In this document: one piece after another, positions 59,480-64,000 of the stretch
Numbering within the stretch: the stretch's first letter is position 1
Layout: each line of letters starts with the position of its first letter
DNA from: Antedon mediterranea
Lineage: Eukaryota > Echinodermata > Crinoidea > Comatulida > Antedonidae
DNA length: 64,000 bases
Reading direction: 5' to 3'
NCBI RefSeq assembly: GCF_964355755.1
Contig: NC_092675.1
Span: 5,492,312-5,556,311, forward strand
Program-made: the position numbers and the translations under genes
Notes under the pieces: generated by a model
Seen by the model: the letters and a program-made list of their open reading frames with translations, nothing else
Database searches by the model: none
Told to the model about the DNA's origin: nothing

Positions 59480-59522
59480 TTTTCACCTGATGATGGGCTA
59501 TGCCCGAAACATGTCGTTAAAA
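59480..59522 (+). ncRNA. Type-I hammerhead ribozyme motif
   Basis: CTGATGA (59487-59493), stem II GGGC-TAT-GCCC (59495-59505), GAAA (59506-59509), a minimal stem III AC-AT-GT, and predicted cleavage after C59515 of GTC. Stem I pairs TTTTCAC (59480-59486) with GTTAAAA (59516-59522) with one mismatch. One extra base (T59494) sits between A9 and stem II, which may weaken it. Short-stem-III hammerheads of this kind are known from Penelope-like elements and retrozymes. Confidence 0.6.
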
Positions 59523-60122
59523 TAAATCTATATTGAGGCAGTTTTAACTTATTTGATCTTGATTTTTTTCTATATCCTGCCTATGCAGCTCTTTGATTTA
59601 TATATAAATATTTATATTTATATTGTAAAGTACTACAAATTGATTCTTCTTTCATGTTTGTGTAGATCTAACTATATTACTTATTCCTGTCGGATACATT
59701 TTTGTAATAATTTTGTTATGTTAATTTTTGCTGTGGTCATGTGACCTGACATTTATTGGATTATCCTTTTTGACCTCAAATTTTCTTTTTCAACAAAATT
59801 TTAAAGGAACATGTTTTTTACAATGTTCAGAATTTTTTTAGAAGTTTTAAAGTAACGCAAGCTGACAGCTAAACTATAGAGGGAGTGTGCAGTGGAGGCA
59901 ATAATTGTATTTGTTAATCAATTACTTGTTCTATACACTGTAGTACCTGGCATACATATTTCAATTTACATTTATATCATATACTATTCCGTGGTTCATC
60001 TGCATAGTAAAATACATTTTGAGTTGTGATCACATTGGAGATTGAGAATCCAGTTTAATTATAGTTGGTTAATTGTTATCTGATATGGCAGGTTATCTGA
60101 CTGTTGATCACACTTGACTTAA

Positions 60123-60784
60123 ATACACCTTCCCTACGTTTTTTATATCTACTTTAAGATCACAAACTATATTTAATGTAAAAATAATACTACATGGTCC
60201 TATTGTGATAACTTTTTTCGTCTTTAAATGGTTAAAAATGTGAAAAATAAGTTGATTCTAATAATTATAGCGGCCTGCTATAAATCCCAAAATGCATTTG
60301 AACGCAGATTGATATTTTTGTTTTTCTAATGTAATTCACCCACTTTTCGATCGATCGTGAGGCATAAAACAAATGGAAGACTCCTATCTTTTCAGCGAAA
60401 ATACCGGGTTTGCCCCAATTTGTATCAACGGAGTCTGGCAAAAATTGAAAGACAATTAAAGCAGCAACTATACAACGTCAGACTAGGTATTAAGCTAGCG
60501 TACGATGTTCGTACGTTACCGATGTTTACCAGCTAGGCCTACAAAACTAAGCCTAGCTAGGCTAGGCCTACAAAACTAAGCCTAGCTAGGCTAGGCCTAA
60601 AGACGTCCACGAGAGGTCATTCGCTGCGAGCTACTTAGGTAGTGCATTGTTTCTCACTTTTTATTATATTATTTACCATAAAACGTACATTTAAGACAAG
60701 GAATGACCTGGTTTAATGTTTTTAAAGTAATAATTATGTATTATTTTTACAAAACGTCACCAATTGTAGGGAAGGTGTCTTTAA
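60123..60784. mobile_element. ~650-bp non-autonomous element, copy 2
   Basis: TTAA-ATACACCTTCCCTAC at the left and GTAGGGAAGGTGTCT-TTAA at the right give 14-bp inverted ends inside TTAA. It has one extra GCCTACAAAACTAAGCCTAG unit relative to copy 1. Confidence 0.88.
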
Positions 60785-60918
60785 GCTCTGTCTACACTAT
60801 CAAACTAGTGCCCAAATGTGATAGTGATATGCCCAAATATGGTAGTGATATGACAACATCACGTCCATATATCACATTTTTTTATCACATAAAGTTGGAT
60901 ATTGTAGACAGAGCTTAA
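60781..60918. mobile_element. Family-1 MITE abutting another TTAA element
   Basis: TTAAGCTCTGTCTACACTAT to TAGACAGAGCTTAA. Its left TTAA is also the right TTAA of the element at 60130-60780, so one inserted into the other's target duplication. Confidence 0.9.
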
Positions 60919-62188
60919 AACAGCAGTGTTATTGTAGCGTTATATACATTTTCTTTGTTAAGCAATCAAAGCAAAGTAGCACACATTAAAGATTTGCAAT
61001 ATAGTATTTTCTGAAATGAATTTAGCATTTCTTTAGGCTTAACATTAATATTATTCATACATAGCACCAATCTGACATAAATGATTAATCCGCGCTTACA
61101 CTAATTGCTGTGGTAACAGTGGCCTGCTTATACTGACTTAGCAATTCAACTTGATTAAAAGAATAAATCCTTCTGGATAAAGAAGCAGGTTTGTTTTGAT
61201 TAAAATTCAGAAATAATTAATCAGATTTATATCTTCTTTAAAAAAGGATTTACTAGGATTTTAAACGGATTTATTTCCATATTAATTAGTAGATTCTCCA
61301 TCCAGTATTTCCAAGTTTCCTAAACAATTCCATGTCTTAACTGTAACTGGTTTCTAATTATTTATCAACATTTTCCCTGATTAATAATTTTTGAATAAAA
61401 TCCAATTGAAAAGTTTCTTGTCTTGTTTGCACATTTATTAGTTATTTTGAGACATCCTTCTTCTTGCCTATAGATTTTTTTTAATGCACCTCCTTTAGTT
61501 TGATGTCTTTGTAAATTCTCCTGATATTTATTCTCTTTTTTTGGTGACATGGAAATTGTTTTGAGTTCTGAAATAAAGTTGGTTTGTTTCACCAAGAAAT
61601 ACAATACAATACAAATCTTAGAATAGAAGTGCATAAAAAATATTTTCATTAACACCTTTATCAAAATCAAAAATGTTTTTTTATATATAAAATACTGTAC
61701 AGTTATATTCTTCAATAATGAATTCCATACCTAAAATACTAATAGTACATTAAATATGGTACCTTTAATTACATATTGCAAATAATTGAAGTGAGCCCTC
61801 ATACTGCCACACCCATCGAAATTTTCTTTTTAAATTTTCAATAGTGATAGACTTGCATATATTTGCAAGCATTGTTATAACCATGGTTTTTCCTTAATAT
61901 TCATCTGTTCCAAATGTTTGTGTGTAAATTAGTTTATAGCGAATGTTAATGTAGGTTTAGAGATATGCATAATGATTGACCGCTCTCTGCAGTAATATAG
62001 TGTTAAACTATAGTAGGTCACTCGGTCTGATCATGTCTAATTTTTTATAAGACTGCCTACATGGCTAAGGGTTTGTTCACACACACACAAAGCGTACGGT
62101 AATCTGTGTCATCAAGCAGATAATATGTATACATTCATGTGTTCTCAATGTACTTTGTATAAGTATCAGTATTTCTGCTGATTATTTT
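60919..62188. other. Intergenic, no feature recognised
   Basis: AT-rich. A 116-codon minus-strand frame at 61365-61715 has no splice support or recognisable domain. Confidence 0.5.
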
Positions 62189-62440
62189 TTTGAGCGTGAT
62201 GAAGATGTTAGAACACGTGGTCATTCTTTAAAATTAAAATTTAAGTTCTCGCGCACAAATTGGATGAGGGACTCATTTGGTCGAAAAGCTATTATATTAT
62301 GGAATTTGTTATCGGAGGATATAGTAGCTTAAAGATCAACCAATCAATTTAAGTCCGGTCTTGAACGGGCATGGTCCAACCACCCTCTTAAATTTGCGCC
62401 ATATTCAAGAGTTGATATAATTATCAAGAGGGGCTTATAG
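62189..62440 (+). pseudogene. LINE reverse-transcriptase C-terminal relic
   Basis: Frame from 62189 reads DVRTRGHSLKLKFKFSR, then DSFGRKAIILWNLLSEDIVA, an in-frame TAA, then STNQFKSGLERAWSNHPLKF and a stop at 62438-62440. The RGHS-LK, FF/SFGRKAI-LWNLL-E-IV and FKSGL spacing is the C-terminal signature of non-LTR reverse transcriptases of the jockey/CR1/L2 type. No catalytic domain upstream is left. Confidence 0.72.
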
Positions 62441-64000
62441 GCATAGCCTAGCCTCGACTCCGGACCCAGCATTGCTGAGCTCCGGAAACAAGTAAACAAG
62501 TAAGTACAGTACAAAATTACGTCAGAGTAGTAGGGCAAACTGACCAAATACTCAACTCCCTGACACAAAGCTACTCCACATAATAGTTAAATACAATTTT
62601 CATCCTTATTGCGACTTATAATCAAAATACAAGTTTTATTATAATCAAAATTAAAACAATATTTCACCAACAGAATGTTGTATTGTATAAACACACCTAG
62701 CATTTACCATTGCAATGCAGTGGCTAGTGTCTTGTCTATGCCCAATATAAAATACACTGAGTATACTGTAGGTCCAAACTATGCAAATTAGAAGTTCTGG
62801 ATTATTTTTCATTATTAATTTCATCATATTATTATATCTTATTAGTTTATTTCAACCATAGAGAATTGTTTTCTATTAAAATTATTAATCATATGTTTAA
62901 GATGGTTTCTTGTTTTCTGATTTTTTTTTATCTTCCACTTTTTCTCTTTATTGTTAAAGTTTTTATGCTAATTTTTACAATTATAAAGATATTGATATTC
63001 AAATTTTAAAAAGCTATGTTTTTTTGTAATAAGTATTGTTATGCTGCCACACAATTCTCAAAACTAGTGTTGATGATATACGGTGTTTGATGATAATGAT
63101 ATCATTATCTAAGTCAAAACTTACACTTTGACTAATCACTCATTAAGTCATTATGTGCAATTTAATTGACATGATGATCATGAAGCCTACAGATATGTTA
63201 TTCACATGGGACAAAATCACTGACAGAAAATTCCAATTATGCATTGTGATGATAATGACGATGATAATCTAATAAATTCTAATAAGGATGTGTTCATGAA
63301 AAGTATAATTCAATCAGACCAAGGTGTGTTTTAATTGTTGTATTACCAGTAAGATGCTGTTGTTCACTTCATCAGTATATTTCATGTAGTAATAGGGCAT
63401 TGAACATTATAAGCTCTCGAAGTAGTTCACGTGTGACGATGCTACATTGAATGAATTTTCACTTTATGCAATAATGCATAAATTTAGTGACATGGCTAGT
63501 AGTATTGAATAATTACATACATATTCTTTTCCCTTGATTTCCCCTTTATTGTTTGATTCACATATTTATTTTAGCAAGTATCACCTTATGTTATACTGGT
63601 AAAAGTTTCTAGAATTTAATATACGTTTTATGTTTTAGTATTTATCGCAACCTTTGTAATAAATTATTGGCATTAATAAAAATTGCAATATTTACAGTTA
63701 GAGCAAGTTATTGACATAATTGATTAATGATTGTAGCTGTAGTTCAATCAATTCAATTCTGAATTTTGCAGATTGATAAAAATTGCATTTCATAATTATT
63801 CTGAATCTCATTGTAATTATCAGTCGAAAATGATAAAAAAAAATAGTGATGATTGATAATGATGTCATCATTATCTAGTTTTTAATTAATTTAAATTATT
63901 GGCACTTCTCCTCTATTTTAATTTATGTGCAGCGCATCTTTACTGTATGTGCTATATAAGAATTACCTATTATCATTTTCATATCATCATTATTCATCAT
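62441..64000. other. Intergenic to window end
   Basis: AT-rich with repeated TGATGAT/ATCATTATC words near 63070-63260 and 63830-63880. A GTGCTATATAAGAATTA tail at 63950-63967 looks like a SINE/LINE 3' end. Confidence 0.4.

Noticed and set aside
61365-61715. 116-codon minus-strand frame
   Set aside because: Lysine/isoleucine-rich AT translation with no domain and no splice context.

Overview
The window is AT-rich animal nuclear DNA with long introns, canonical GT-AG splicing and dense, mostly non-autonomous transposable elements. Both recognised genes are metazoan. The frequent TAGGCCTA-type palindromes, the AT-richness and the repeat content fit a marine deuterostome invertebrate, and an echinoderm is my best guess. 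That guess rests on sequence style, not on a diagnostic marker. There is no operon-like organisation, bacterial gene, rRNA or CRISPR array.

Region 1 (1-21 kb) holds the 3' part of a paladin (PALD1) gene on the plus strand. Fifteen coding exons between 1211 and 19129 splice in frame to about 728 residues ending in a stop. Roughly the first 130 residues expected from vertebrate paladin lie upstream of the window. The first phosphatase-type P-loop is intact (C-x5-R), but the second has lost its arginine. The introns carry a 22-copy 45-bp minisatellite, Penelope-like fragments with hammerhead-like cores, TTAA-flanked foldback MITEs and tRNA-derived SINEs.

Region 2 (21-43 kb) holds a storkhead-box (STOX1/STOX2-type) winged-helix gene, also on the plus strand. 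A short first coding exon (24237-24591), a 15.35-kb intron and a 2.9-kb terminal exon (39945-42835) encode 1081 residues. A 1669-bp DNA transposon with 71-bp terminal inverted repeats and a 5-bp target duplication ends about 210 bp upstream of the STOX start codon. Its right end brings a CRE-like palindrome into the probable promoter.

Region 3 (43-64 kb) is gene-poor. It has one candidate two-exon micropeptide gene (45698-46741, 29 residues, one hydrophobic segment), a decayed PIF/Harbinger element with a remnant Myb/SANT-like reading frame, a 1.6-kb inverted-repeat element with a SINE nested in one arm, a second copy of a 620-650-bp repeat also present in the STOX intron, a hammerhead ribozyme motif, a degenerate 17-bp array and a decayed LINE reverse-transcriptase C-terminus.

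PALD1 and STOX are neighbours in the same orientation, about 5.1 kb apart from stop to start. Nothing in the sequence shows a functional link between them. Most long reading frames outside the exons come from tandem repeats or from low stop density in repeats.
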